In this document: positions 1-6,377 of the stretch, piece after piece
Position numbering within the stretch: position 1 is the stretch's first letter
Layout: every line of letters starts with the position of its first letter
Source: Alphaproteobacteria bacterium
Lineage (GTDB): Bacteria > Pseudomonadota > Alphaproteobacteria > Puniceispirillales > Puniceispirillaceae
Direction of reading: 5' to 3'
DNA: 9,620 nt
Assembly (NCBI GenBank): GCA_011525265.1
Contig: WTHV01000028.1
Coordinates: 10,658-20,277, forward strand
The notes under the pieces: model-generated
Databases searched by the model: none
Seen by the model: the letters and a program-made list of their open reading frames with translations, nothing else
Told to the model about the DNA's origin: nothing
Position numbers and translations under genes: made by a program

Positions 1-2
1 CA

Positions 3-704
3 CATCCGGGCCGGGTCTCTTTTATTCAGAATATTGATGATATCCCTGATTTTGAAGGTGGTCACCGTCAGGCACTTGCCATTGATGTGGTCACAGGCCA
101 AGTCACCTCTTTCAAAACAGGACTTGCCCTAAAACAGTTTTTGAACAAACAACCAGACCCTCATGATAATCGGTTATTTATTGGCCCTGATAAGACCTCT
201 TTTGTGGGGCTATCTCACCTTGCACATAATCTTGATAATACGCGCTTTACAGCCTCATTTGAACGGTTTCAGCTTGGTGATGTCAACCAGCGTGATGCTG
301 GGCATTTCTTCTTATTTGGCAAAGCTCATGATGCCCCCGCACCCCAGCCACTTTACGATGTGAAATCAGCGTATTTTTGTTCTCATTGCGCGCGCCCCTT
401 TGATACCGCCGATGGCACGTTGCGCTTCACCATTAGTGGTGATAATCGTGCCAAAGCCTTGTTATCTTTAGCGAATGATGAAATATCTCTCACAGTCCCG
501 CTTAGCCTTACACAAAACCGCCTATCGCTTGATCAGCTCTCAGACCAATTGTCATTTTCCAAAAATGGCATAACGCAAACGATTACAAATGCGCATAATG
601 AGGGCTATTTCTTTGGCGAACAATCACAAGAGGTTGGCGTGCTATTGTCTCTTGAACAAAAAGAGGGGGTATTTTCAGCAGGGGCTATTGGCAAGAGCCC
701 TTGA
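3..704 (+). CDS. C-terminal part of an unidentified protein, possibly TbpB-like beta-barrel
   Basis: The reading frame is open from the first complete codon at 3 to the TGA at 702-704, so the true start lies upstream of the window. The in-frame GTG at 87 has no ribosome binding site and is probably internal. About 233 residues are visible. They are rich in short alternating polar/hydrophobic stretches typical of beta-strands and show no membrane helix. One CxxC pair (CSHC) lies near the middle, not followed by His, so it is not a c-type haem site. The tail, GYFFGEQSQEVGV then a GAIGK ending, resembles the closing strand of TbpB-like barrel domains, which typically carry a FYGP-x-AEE-x-GG stretch and end in GAFGAK. 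That likeness is from memory and is an inference; no function is assigned. The YnjD-like ATPase starts 108 bp downstream on the same strand. Confidence 0.6.
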   Translation, partial: HPGRVSFIQNIDDIPDFEGGHRQALAIDVVTGQVTSFKTGLALKQFLNKQPDPHDNRLFIGPDKTSFVGLSHLAHNLDNTRFTASFERFQLGDVNQRDAGHFFLFGKAHDAPAPQPLYDVKSAYFCSHCARPFDTADGTLRFTISGDNRAKALLSLANDEISLTVPLSLTQNRLSLDQLSDQLSFSKNGITQTITNAHNEGYFFGEQSQEVGVLLSLEQKEGVFSAGAIGKSP

Positions 705-798
705 GCCGCACATCATCCTCTATGTTTGGCTATATAAAAGCCTCTAGGATCATTTTGTGAATTCTTTTATGCTGTATCTTGATCAGTTTTGGATTCGC

Positions 799-804
799 AA
801 AAGG
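799..804 (+). promoter_or_regulatory. Ribosome binding site fixing the ABC ATPase start at 813
   Basis: AAAAGG lies 8 bp before ATG 813. It falls inside the longer frame that begins with TTG at 789, so it supports the shorter product. Confidence 0.6.
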
Positions 805-812
805 CGCTATTT

Positions 813-1472
813 ATGGGTTTAACTCTTCACCAGCTTGGCCTGTCTTGGGGCGATAATCACTTACTGTCTGATTTTTCTTTGACCGTTACCCCTGGCGAAA
901 TTGCACTTATTCAGGGGCCAAGCGGATGCGGGAAATCAACATTATTATCAGCGATTGCAGGCACAGCACCGCCAACACTCAACATAAAAGGTGATATTGC
1001 ACTTGATGGGAAGAGCATTATGCCGCTTGCCCCACAAAAGCGGCGTATTGGTATTTTATTTCAAGAGGCATTGTTATTCCCACATTTAAGCGTGGCAGAA
1101 AATCTCGGATTTGGGTTGCCATCTGGCACGTCACGCCAAGAACGTCTTGATGCCGTAGACGAAGCGCTAGAGGCAAGCGGCCTTAGTGGTTATGGCACTT
1201 ATGACCCTGCCCATCTTTCAGGCGGCCAAAAAGCCCGTATTGCTATGATGCGTGCTATGTTATCACGCCCGCGCGCTCTTTTGATGGATGAGAGTTTTGC
1301 CAGCCTTGACCCTGCTTTGCGCACCCAATTTGGGCAATTTGTGGCTGATAAGGTGCGCAAACAGAACATCCCTGCCCTGCTCATATCCCATCATGAAGAT
1401 GATAGGGCATTTGCCACTGGTCAGGTCATCACATGGCCCACATTTCAATCTGAAATAATTAACGATGCGTAA
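813..1472 (+). CDS. YnjD-like ABC transporter ATP-binding protein
   Basis: This is a cytoplasmic nucleotide-binding subunit of an ABC importer, 219 aa, of single-domain length. All core motifs are present: Walker A GPSGCGKST (35-43), Q-loop Q84 in ILFQEALLF, signature LSGGQ (135-139), Walker B ALLMDE (D159, E160), D-loop SLD (164-166) and switch H193. The usual Pro after the catalytic Glu is Ser (DESF). The LFQEALLF and DPAHLSGGQ stretches and the short C-terminus resemble E. coli YnjD, whose substrate is unsettled. The frame is open back to a TTG at 789, but ATG 813 gives the compact N-terminus seen in the family and has AAAAGG at 799-804 with 8 bp spacing. No permease or substrate-binding gene is visible in the window, so partners must lie upstream or elsewhere. 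The family call is firm; the transported substrate is unknown. Confidence 0.9.
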   Translation: MGLTLHQLGLSWGDNHLLSDFSLTVTPGEIALIQGPSGCGKSTLLSAIAGTAPPTLNIKGDIALDGKSIMPLAPQKRRIGILFQEALLFPHLSVAENLGFGLPSGTSRQERLDAVDEALEASGLSGYGTYDPAHLSGGQKARIAMMRAMLSRPRALLMDESFASLDPALRTQFGQFVADKVRKQNIPALLISHHEDDRAFATGQVITWPTFQSEIINDA

Positions 1473-1511
1473 ATAAAGTAGAGCTGTTATAGTGGTCTTA
1501 AGGTAAGCAAA

Positions 1512-1531
1512 GGCTAGACCCGGCTAGGGAA
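1512..1531 (+). repeat. Two tandem 10-bp GGCTAG units upstream of folE
   Basis: GGCTAGACCC is followed directly by GGCTAGGGAA, so GGCTAG recurs at 1512 and 1522, exactly 10 bp apart. The units sit in the 155-bp gap (1473-1627) between the ABC ATPase gene and folE. A related three-unit array lies just past folE. The rest of this gap holds no promoter, terminator or riboswitch that I can recognise. Confidence 0.4.
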
Positions 1532-1627
1532 TGCTGATAAGCGTGGGGCGGTATAACTCATCCTATATGCAAATGAACGACACATAGTCATAAGATGAGC
1601 CAATGAAGGTAACGGAAATTCAAGATC

Positions 1628-2242
1628 ATGACACCATATGATACGAGCAATGAGCTAAGAGATAAGACAGCCAATAGACCAAGCCGCCAAGAAGCTGAAG
1701 CCGCTGTTGAAGTTTTGCTTCGTTGGGCAGGCGATGATCCGACAAGAGAAGGGCTTATTGATACGCCGGCACGTGTTGCGCGCGCCTATGAAGAATTTTT
1801 CCGCGGCTATCATGAAGACCCTGGCGCCATGCTTGCGCGCACCTTTGAAGAGGTTGAGGGCTATCAGGATATGGTCATGTTGCGTGACATTGAAATGCAG
1901 TCGCATTGTGAACATCACATGGTGCCAATCTCAGGGCGCGCCCACATTGCCTATATGCCAAATAAGCGTGTTGTCGGCATCTCTAAGCTTGCCCGTGTGA
2001 TGGACAGTTTTGCTATGCGCCTGCAAACACAAGAGACCATGACAGCACAAATCGCCAATTGCATCCAAGAGGCATTAGAGCCGCAAGGTGTCGCTATTTT
2101 GGTTGATGCCCAGCACCAATGCATGACAACAAGGGGTGTAAAAAAGCCATCTGTGTCTATGGTGACAACACAATTTACCGGCCTATTCCAGACTGATACA
2201 AGCCTGCAAGACCGTTTCTATCGCCATATCACACTTGGCTAG
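1628..2242 (+). CDS. folE: GTP cyclohydrolase I
   Basis: It converts GTP to 7,8-dihydroneopterin triphosphate, the entry step to folate and other pteridines, as a cytoplasmic homodecamer. At 204 aa it has normal length. The zinc ligands are visible as C94 and H97 in SHCEHHMVP and C165 in QHQCMTTRG; each is offset by exactly 16 from E. coli C110, H113 and C181. Other family landmarks are DTPARVARAYEEFF near residue 45, the VVGISKLARV stretch near 115, and RLQTQE near 131. This is therefore the zinc-dependent IA type and not FolE2. The N-terminus before residue 20 is variable and polar. No ribosome binding site sits at normal distance from ATG 1628 (the nearest, GAAGG at 1605-1609, is 18 bp away), so initiation may be weak or leader-dependent. 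It is followed by trkH with 122 bp between, and the two are probably not functionally linked. Confidence 0.97.
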   Translation: MTPYDTSNELRDKTANRPSRQEAEAAVEVLLRWAGDDPTREGLIDTPARVARAYEEFFRGYHEDPGAMLARTFEEVEGYQDMVMLRDIEMQSHCEHHMVPISGRAHIAYMPNKRVVGISKLARVMDSFAMRLQTQETMTAQIANCIQEALEPQGVAILVDAQHQCMTTRGVKKPSVSMVTTQFTGLFQTDTSLQDRFYRHITLG

Positions 2243-2265
2243 GTCGTGCTAGGACGTGCTAGGAA
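2236..2265 (+). repeat. Three tandem 10-bp GCTAG units at the folE stop codon
   Basis: The units read TGGCTAGGTC, GTGCTAGGAC and GTGCTAGGAA, so GCTAG recurs at 2238, 2248 and 2258 with a strict 10-bp period. The first unit contains the folE stop codon TAG (2240-2242). The array resembles the two-unit array upstream of folE. Its function is unknown; it could be slipped-strand duplication or a helically phased protein-binding array. Confidence 0.55.
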
Positions 2266-2278
2266 GTCGGCCTTTCTC

Positions 2279-2308
2279 TTTACAGTGACCATCTTCATCT
2301 TTTATAGA
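2279..2308 (+). promoter_or_regulatory. Candidate sigma70-type promoter for trkH
   Basis: TTTACA (2279-2284) and TATAGA (2303-2308) are separated by 18 bp. Transcription would begin near 2315, giving a leader of about 50 nt to ATG 2365 and excluding a start at the upstream in-frame ATG 2308. The -10 match is only partial, so this is a candidate. Confidence 0.35.
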
Positions 2309-2353
2309 TGAGACACGGGTCAGGCATTGTGCTTGATACTTGTGATAATGGTC

Positions 2354-2359
2354 AAAAGG
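2354..2359 (+). promoter_or_regulatory. Ribosome binding site fixing the trkH start at 2365
   Basis: AAAAGG lies 5 bp before ATG 2365. The in-frame ATG at 2308 has no comparable site and would add 19 polar residues ahead of the first membrane helix, which is unusual for TrkH. Confidence 0.6.
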
Positions 2360-2364
2360 CAATT

Positions 2365-3810
2365 ATGCGCTTTACTCCTGTTTTAAATATATTAGGCATC
2401 CTGCTTGCAGTATTGGCGGCCACCATGGTTTTGCCAATGATAGCTGATATCGCCACTGGCTCATCTAATTGGCAGGCTTTTGCGATATCTGCCCTTATTA
2501 CAGGGTTCATGGGTATCGGTTTATGGCTTGCCCATAATGGCCAGACTGATTTTGATATTGGCCTTCGCCAAGCCTTTTTGCTGACCAATGGTGCATGGAT
2601 CCTTATTGGTATTTTTGGCGCATTGCCCTTTTTATTATCCAATCTGAATCTGTCAGTCTCAGACGCATTATTTGAATCAGTCTCAGGCATTACCACCACA
2701 GGCTCGACCATATTGCCTGTTATCGAGCGTGCCTCTGCTGGCATTTTATTGTGGCGTGCTTTGCTGCAATGGTTGGGCGGCATTGGTATTGTTGTGATGG
2801 CATTGGCTGTTTTGCCAATGTTATCAGTGGGCGGTATGCAGCTCTTTAAAACAGAATCCTATGATTCAGCTGAAAAAGTTATCCCGCGTGCTACACAGCT
2901 CGCCGGTGGTATTTTTATTGCCTATACCTCTTTAACGGCGCTCTGGGCTGTGATGTTAACCCTTGCGGGCATGCCATCTTTTGATGCGCTTGCCCATGCG
3001 ATGACAACCATTGCCACAGGCGGTTATTCAACACGCACCCTTTCGATTGCCGCATTTGATTCTGTGATGATTGAGATCATTATCATAGGCGGGATGATTA
3101 TTGGCTCATTACCCTTTGCCCATTATGTGGCCTTAACAAGAGGCGGCTGGCGCAATTTAATTAATGACCCGCAAGTACGATGGTTCTTATCGTTAATGGC
3201 CGTCGTGGTTTTGGTTATCAGCTATCATCTGACAAGCTTGCAATATGGCACCGCAGAAGCCCTGCGCCTTGCAAGCTTTAATGCGATATCTGTCCTCACA
3301 GGCACAGGGTATGGCACAGCTAACTTTGCCGCATGGGGCGGGTCTGCGACCACCATTTTGCTGATATGTATGTTTATTGGCGGTTGTGCGGGCTCGACAA
3401 CATGCGGTGTAAAAATTTTCCGCCTGCAAGTATTAGCCTCAACCATTAAAGTGCAAATTGCACGCCTATTGCGCCCGCATGGTGTGGTGCTTGCCTATTA
3501 TAATAAGCGTCCCGTCTCTGACTCAGTCATGGATGCGGTGATGGGCTTTTTCTATCTTTATATTTTATGCTTTGTCATTTTAGCCGTATTTTTGGGCATG
3601 ACAGGCCTTGACTTCCAAACAGCCCTATCTGGCGCGGCAACAGCCATTTCAAATGTGGGCCCCGGCCTTGGTGAGGTCATTGGTCCTGCGGGACATTTTG
3701 GCGAATTGCCCGTATTTGCGAAATATGCGATGTGTGTTGGTATGTTGCTTGGCAGGCTTGAATTATTCACCGTTCTTGTGATGCTTCACCCTGGCTTTTG
3801 GCGGCGCTAG
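2365..3810 (+). CDS. trkH: TrkH family potassium uptake membrane protein
   Basis: This is the inner-membrane ion-conducting subunit of the Trk K+ uptake system, which normally works as a dimer gated by the cytoplasmic NAD/ATP-binding TrkA ring. From ATG 2365 it is 481 aa, against about 483 in E. coli. The four pore-loop filter segments are visible in order: ITTTGST (109-115), ATGGYS (217-222), TGTGYGT (312-318) and SNVGPGLG (429-436). The conserved WLGGIGI stretch (136-142), the GCAGSTTCGVK stretch (340-350) and the C-terminal MLLGRLELFTVLV segment (470-482 region) are also typical. Many hydrophobic helices span the chain. trkA is not in the window; in Alphaproteobacteria it commonly lies elsewhere, near ntrYX. 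The stop codon is only 3 bp from the end of the convergent lipoprotein gene, so the two transcripts probably overlap. Confidence 0.96.
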   Translation: MRFTPVLNILGILLAVLAATMVLPMIADIATGSSNWQAFAISALITGFMGIGLWLAHNGQTDFDIGLRQAFLLTNGAWILIGIFGALPFLLSNLNLSVSDALFESVSGITTTGSTILPVIERASAGILLWRALLQWLGGIGIVVMALAVLPMLSVGGMQLFKTESYDSAEKVIPRATQLAGGIFIAYTSLTALWAVMLTLAGMPSFDALAHAMTTIATGGYSTRTLSIAAFDSVMIEIIIIGGMIIGSLPFAHYVALTRGGWRNLINDPQVRWFLSLMAVVVLVISYHLTSLQYGTAEALRLASFNAISVLTGTGYGTANFAAWGGSATTILLICMFIGGCAGSTTCGVKIFRLQVLASTIKVQIARLLRPHGVVLAYYNKRPVSDSVMDAVMGFFYLYILCFVILAVFLGMTGLDFQTALSGAATAISNVGPGLGEVIGPAGHFGELPVFAKYAMCVGMLLGRLELFTVLVMLHPGFWRR

Positions 3811-3813
3811 CCC

Positions 3814-4395
3814 TTAGGGCAAAATCATACCGTCAATCTTGCCAATCTCTGTTCTGGCTTGCTCATCAATCAAAGTAATGGCGTGTTGCACCAAAGCTTC
3901 TTTGGCCATCAGATAATCAGCAGGTATGGCTGATTCTGGCAGGGTTTGTGTGACTTTTGATGCTAATTTTGCGGTACCTTGAAAATTACCAACAGGTTGA
4001 ATCCATAAAAGCTGTGCCTCAATCGTGACACGCAATCTGGTATCTTGATTATCCTTTAGGGCATTTAAAAACCCTTCTTCAGGCGGTAAGTCTTCTTGTT
4101 TAATTGACGCCTCAGAGATATTTAAAATCAATTCACCAGACCCACCCTTTGGCACCAAGGTCTGCTTGGCCCATTCAATAACCATCTCAGCTGGTGTTAT
4201 CGCTAACTCATGCTCAACATAAGGTGGCTCTAGCGGCATTAACCAATTATCCACCACCTCAAGCCGGCGCGCATTAATCGCAATCGCTTGGCCATCACGA
4301 CTGTCTAATGAGACTGTCTTCTTACCTGTTGCCGTGGTCTGGCATGCACCAAGAGTCAAAAGCAACAACCCGCTAATAAGCAACCGTGAAAACAT
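3814..4395 (-). CDS. Small lipoprotein of unknown function
   Basis: The product is 193 aa and opens with a classical lipoprotein signal: MFSR, a hydrophobic core, then lipobox L15-G16-A17-C18. The mature protein would be lipidated at C18 and exported. The frame stays open to an ATG at 4482, but that would place 29 polar residues before the signal. ATG 4395 has AAAGGGG 8 bp upstream (4404-4410 on this strand), so 4395 is preferred. After the lipobox come a polar linker, a segment with ITPAEMVIEWAKQTL, a lysine/glutamate-rich middle and a C-terminal helix-prone part. No catalytic motif or named family is recognised. It lies 88 bp after hslO, perhaps as the last gene of the operon. Queue +2 after C18 is Gln, so the inner-membrane retention signal Asp is absent and outer-membrane sorting is plausible. 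Confidence 0.8.
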   Translation of the reverse strand: MFSRLLISGLLLLTLGACQTTATGKKTVSLDSRDGQAIAINARRLEVVDNWLMPLEPPYVEHELAITPAEMVIEWAKQTLVPKGGSGELILNISEASIKQEDLPPEEGFLNALKDNQDTRLRVTIEAQLLWIQPVGNFQGTAKLASKVTQTLPESAIPADYLMAKEALVQHAITLIDEQARTEIGKIDGMILP

Positions 4396-4403
4396 GACAA
4401 AAG

Positions 4404-4410
4404 CCCCTTT
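4404..4410 (-). promoter_or_regulatory. Ribosome binding site fixing the lipoprotein start at 4395
   Basis: AAAGGGG on the minus strand sits 8 bp before the ATG at 4395-4393, directly ahead of the lipoprotein signal peptide. Confidence 0.6.
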
Positions 4411-4483
4411 AAAAATATCGCTCCAGAGAAGGTCTAACTTAGATAGGGAATCACAATTAATCATTTGACTCAAGTCGCTCATC

Positions 4484-5416
4484 TTACAGGGCTGTTAAAT
4501 CAAATGTGCGGTCTGTCTTGCAAAATTCGCATGATACCACAAGCTGGCCATTATCATCGGCAAGGCTAGCGCGTTGCTCTTCGCTCAACCCATCTAGCAT
4601 CACTTCAACCTTTTGCGGTGAACAACGGCATTTATCTGTAATAGGACGGGTGGGCTGAATATGGGGGCCAAGTGAATTAAACAACCGATAAACCAAATCA
4701 GCGAGTGGCAGATTTTTATCAAGCAATTCATCTGTCTTAACAGATGAGCATAAGGTCATAGCCGTATGCCATAAATCCAAACTCTCAGCATCAAGTTCTT
4801 CTGGCTGTTTATAGAGGTCATCCTCATCATTCTTGCCGCCAGAAACAGCGATTTGCTGTAATAATAAGGCACTTGAAACCCAGCCATCAGCAGTCTTTTC
4901 CGCAATTGTCATCACCAATGTCGAAAGCTGTTCTGAATTTTTGTACCATGCGGTTGCCGCATCACCTAAATGCGGGCCATCAAGCTCAACAATGCCTTGA
5001 TAACGGCGCTTGGTCACCTGATGATCTACCGTAAATGCCATATAGCCAGAGCCGGCAAGGCGCGGCAAAAGTGCTGGCCCTTGATAGGCAGATTGCAACA
5101 TCTCATCATCACCAAAGGCCGCATAACAACGCATATCACCATCTTGTGTCATATCGCTCATTAATGTTTTCACAGCCCCATCGCCTTTTGCTTGGACTGT
5201 AAAGACACCTTCAAAAGACATCATGGAGGATAAGACAGAGGTCAAAGCCATCGTCTCAGCACATAGGCCTGCCACAATATCAGGGTAGTCATGACGCGAT
5301 AATATCGCATCTTGCGCATGGTGAAGGCGTGCAATACGTCCTCTAATACGTGGTGCGGTTGCGCCCTCGCCTGTCAAATAAAATGGCAGGACAACATCAC
5401 TTACTTCATTCATCAT
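4484..5416 (-). CDS. hslO: Redox-regulated chaperone Hsp33
   Basis: Hsp33 is a cytoplasmic holdase activated by oxidation: its C-terminal zinc site loses metal, forms disulfides, and the protein then binds unfolded clients. The 310-aa product keeps the four zinc cysteines as CRC (C263, C265) and CEFC (C296, C299), the CxC...CxxC pattern of the family. The N-terminal core begins VVLPFYL and includes an RGRIARLHHA stretch in which Hsp33 proteins normally conserve RGR. The frame continues upstream into argF, but ATG 5416 fits the family N-terminus and has AAAGG 7 bp before it (5424-5428). That site overlaps the argF stop codon, and the gap to argF is only 10 bp, so translational coupling with argF is likely. 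argF-hslO adjacency is familiar in Alphaproteobacteria. A second ATG follows at once (5413) and is a possible alternative. Confidence 0.95.
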   Translation of the reverse strand: MMNEVSDVVLPFYLTGEGATAPRIRGRIARLHHAQDAILSRHDYPDIVAGLCAETMALTSVLSSMMSFEGVFTVQAKGDGAVKTLMSDMTQDGDMRCYAAFGDDEMLQSAYQGPALLPRLAGSGYMAFTVDHQVTKRRYQGIVELDGPHLGDAATAWYKNSEQLSTLVMTIAEKTADGWVSSALLLQQIAVSGGKNDEDDLYKQPEELDAESLDLWHTAMTLCSSVKTDELLDKNLPLADLVYRLFNSLGPHIQPTRPITDKCRCSPQKVEVMLDGLSEEQRASLADDNGQLVVSCEFCKTDRTFDLTAL

Positions 5417-5423
5417 AAAAGCG

Positions 5424-5428
5424 CCTTT
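5424..5428 (-). promoter_or_regulatory. Ribosome binding site of hslO overlapping the argF stop
   Basis: AAAGG on the minus strand lies 7 bp before ATG 5416 and shares bases with the argF TAA (5429-5427). It decides the hslO start and suggests that ribosomes finishing argF can pass to hslO. Confidence 0.6.
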
Positions 5429-6338
5429 AACACACACCGCCACAACAATAGGCCAAGATCGCTTTTTGCGCATGGAGCCTATTTTCAGCTTCCTGCCATA
5501 CAGCAGATTGTTTGCCGTCAATCACGCTTGCGGTGACTTCCATCTCTCTAATAGCCGGCAGACAATGCATGAAAATCGCATCTGGTGCCGCCTTTTCCAT
5601 GACCGCATCATTCACTTGAAACGGGGTCATATCTTGCACTCTTGTGCCTTCCTCATCCCCCATGGAAATCCAGACATCTGTGACAATCACATGAGCGCCT
5701 TTGGCAGCTTCTGCTAGGTCTTGATGAAGGGTAATTTCGGCCCCTTTATCTCTCGCCCATGCGACAATATCAGCTGGCGGCTCATAACCTTGTGGACAAG
5801 CAAGACGAAGCTCAAAGCCCATAATAGCAGCCGCTTCAATCCATGAGACAGCCACATTATTACCATCACCTGCCCATGTTACAATTTGCCCCTCTATCAG
5901 CCCATGCACATCACGCATTGTCATCAAATCAGCCATCACTTGGCAGGGGTGCGATCTGTCGGTCAGACCATTAATCACAGGCATATCTGCATGCTGTGCT
6001 AAATCCATCAATGTTTGATGAAATAAGCACCTGATCATCACGCCATCTAAATACCCCGATAAGACTTTGGCGGTATCAGAGATGCTTTCCCCGCGCCCCA
6101 ATTGCATATCATTGGCAGATAGGACAATCGGTGTACCGCCAAGTTGACTGATACCAACCTCGAAAGAGACGCGTGTGCGTGTCGATTGCTTTTCAAAAAT
6201 CATGCCAAAATGCTTGCCACTCAAAGGCGTATCATGCGCTTTGCCAGCCTTGTAATTTTGACGAAGCGCAATGCCATAATCCAACATGGCGTTGAGCTGA
6301 TCTTTGGTGAAATCTTTTAGATCAAGAAAATGGCGCAT
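5427..6338 (-). CDS. argF: Ornithine carbamoyltransferase
   Basis: It joins ornithine and carbamoyl phosphate to give citrulline, the sixth step of arginine biosynthesis, in the cytoplasm as a trimer. At 303 aa it has normal length. The carbamoyl-phosphate loop STRTR is at 52-56, HPCQ at 130-133, the ornithine-binding DVWISMG at 221-227 and HCLP at 258-261. The SMG motif separates it from aspartate carbamoyltransferase. ATG 6338 has AGGA 8 bp upstream (6347-6350). It follows argD with a 39-bp gap and precedes hslO by 10 bp, so co-transcription is likely. The C-terminus ends AYCCGGVC, with three cysteines in the last six residues; family members often stop just after a single Cys-x-Gly, so the last few residues are a small, probably neutral extension. 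Confidence 0.97.
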   Translation of the reverse strand: MRHFLDLKDFTKDQLNAMLDYGIALRQNYKAGKAHDTPLSGKHFGMIFEKQSTRTRVSFEVGISQLGGTPIVLSANDMQLGRGESISDTAKVLSGYLDGVMIRCLFHQTLMDLAQHADMPVINGLTDRSHPCQVMADLMTMRDVHGLIEGQIVTWAGDGNNVAVSWIEAAAIMGFELRLACPQGYEPPADIVAWARDKGAEITLHQDLAEAAKGAHVIVTDVWISMGDEEGTRVQDMTPFQVNDAVMEKAAPDAIFMHCLPAIREMEVTASVIDGKQSAVWQEAENRLHAQKAILAYCCGGVC

Positions 6339-6377
6339 TGCCGATATCCTATCATAGTTAGGGTAGAAAAGAGGTGA

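Noticed and set aside
682..700. GGGCT/AGCCC stem at the end of the first gene as a terminator
   Set aside because: The stem is 5 bp, lies inside the coding region just before the stop codon, and lacks a T-run.
2344..2349. Extended -10-like TGTGATAAT as a trkH promoter
   Set aside because: No acceptable -35 lies 16-18 bp upstream, and transcription would begin inside the trkH ribosome binding site.
2308..2364. Upstream in-frame ATG for trkH adding 19 residues
   Set aside because: The extra residues are polar and absent from the TrkH N-terminus. The codon overlaps the proposed -10 element, while ATG 2365 has AAAAGG at good spacing.
2352..2783. Minus-strand 143-codon frame inside trkH
   Set aside because: It is antisense to conserved TrkH coding sequence, has no ribosome binding site and resembles no protein family; it is a shadow frame.
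3810..3820. GCCCTTAGGGC hairpin as a bidirectional terminator between trkH and the lipoprotein gene
   Set aside because: The stem is only 4-5 bp with almost no loop, and no T-run follows on either strand, so it does not meet the intrinsic terminator pattern.
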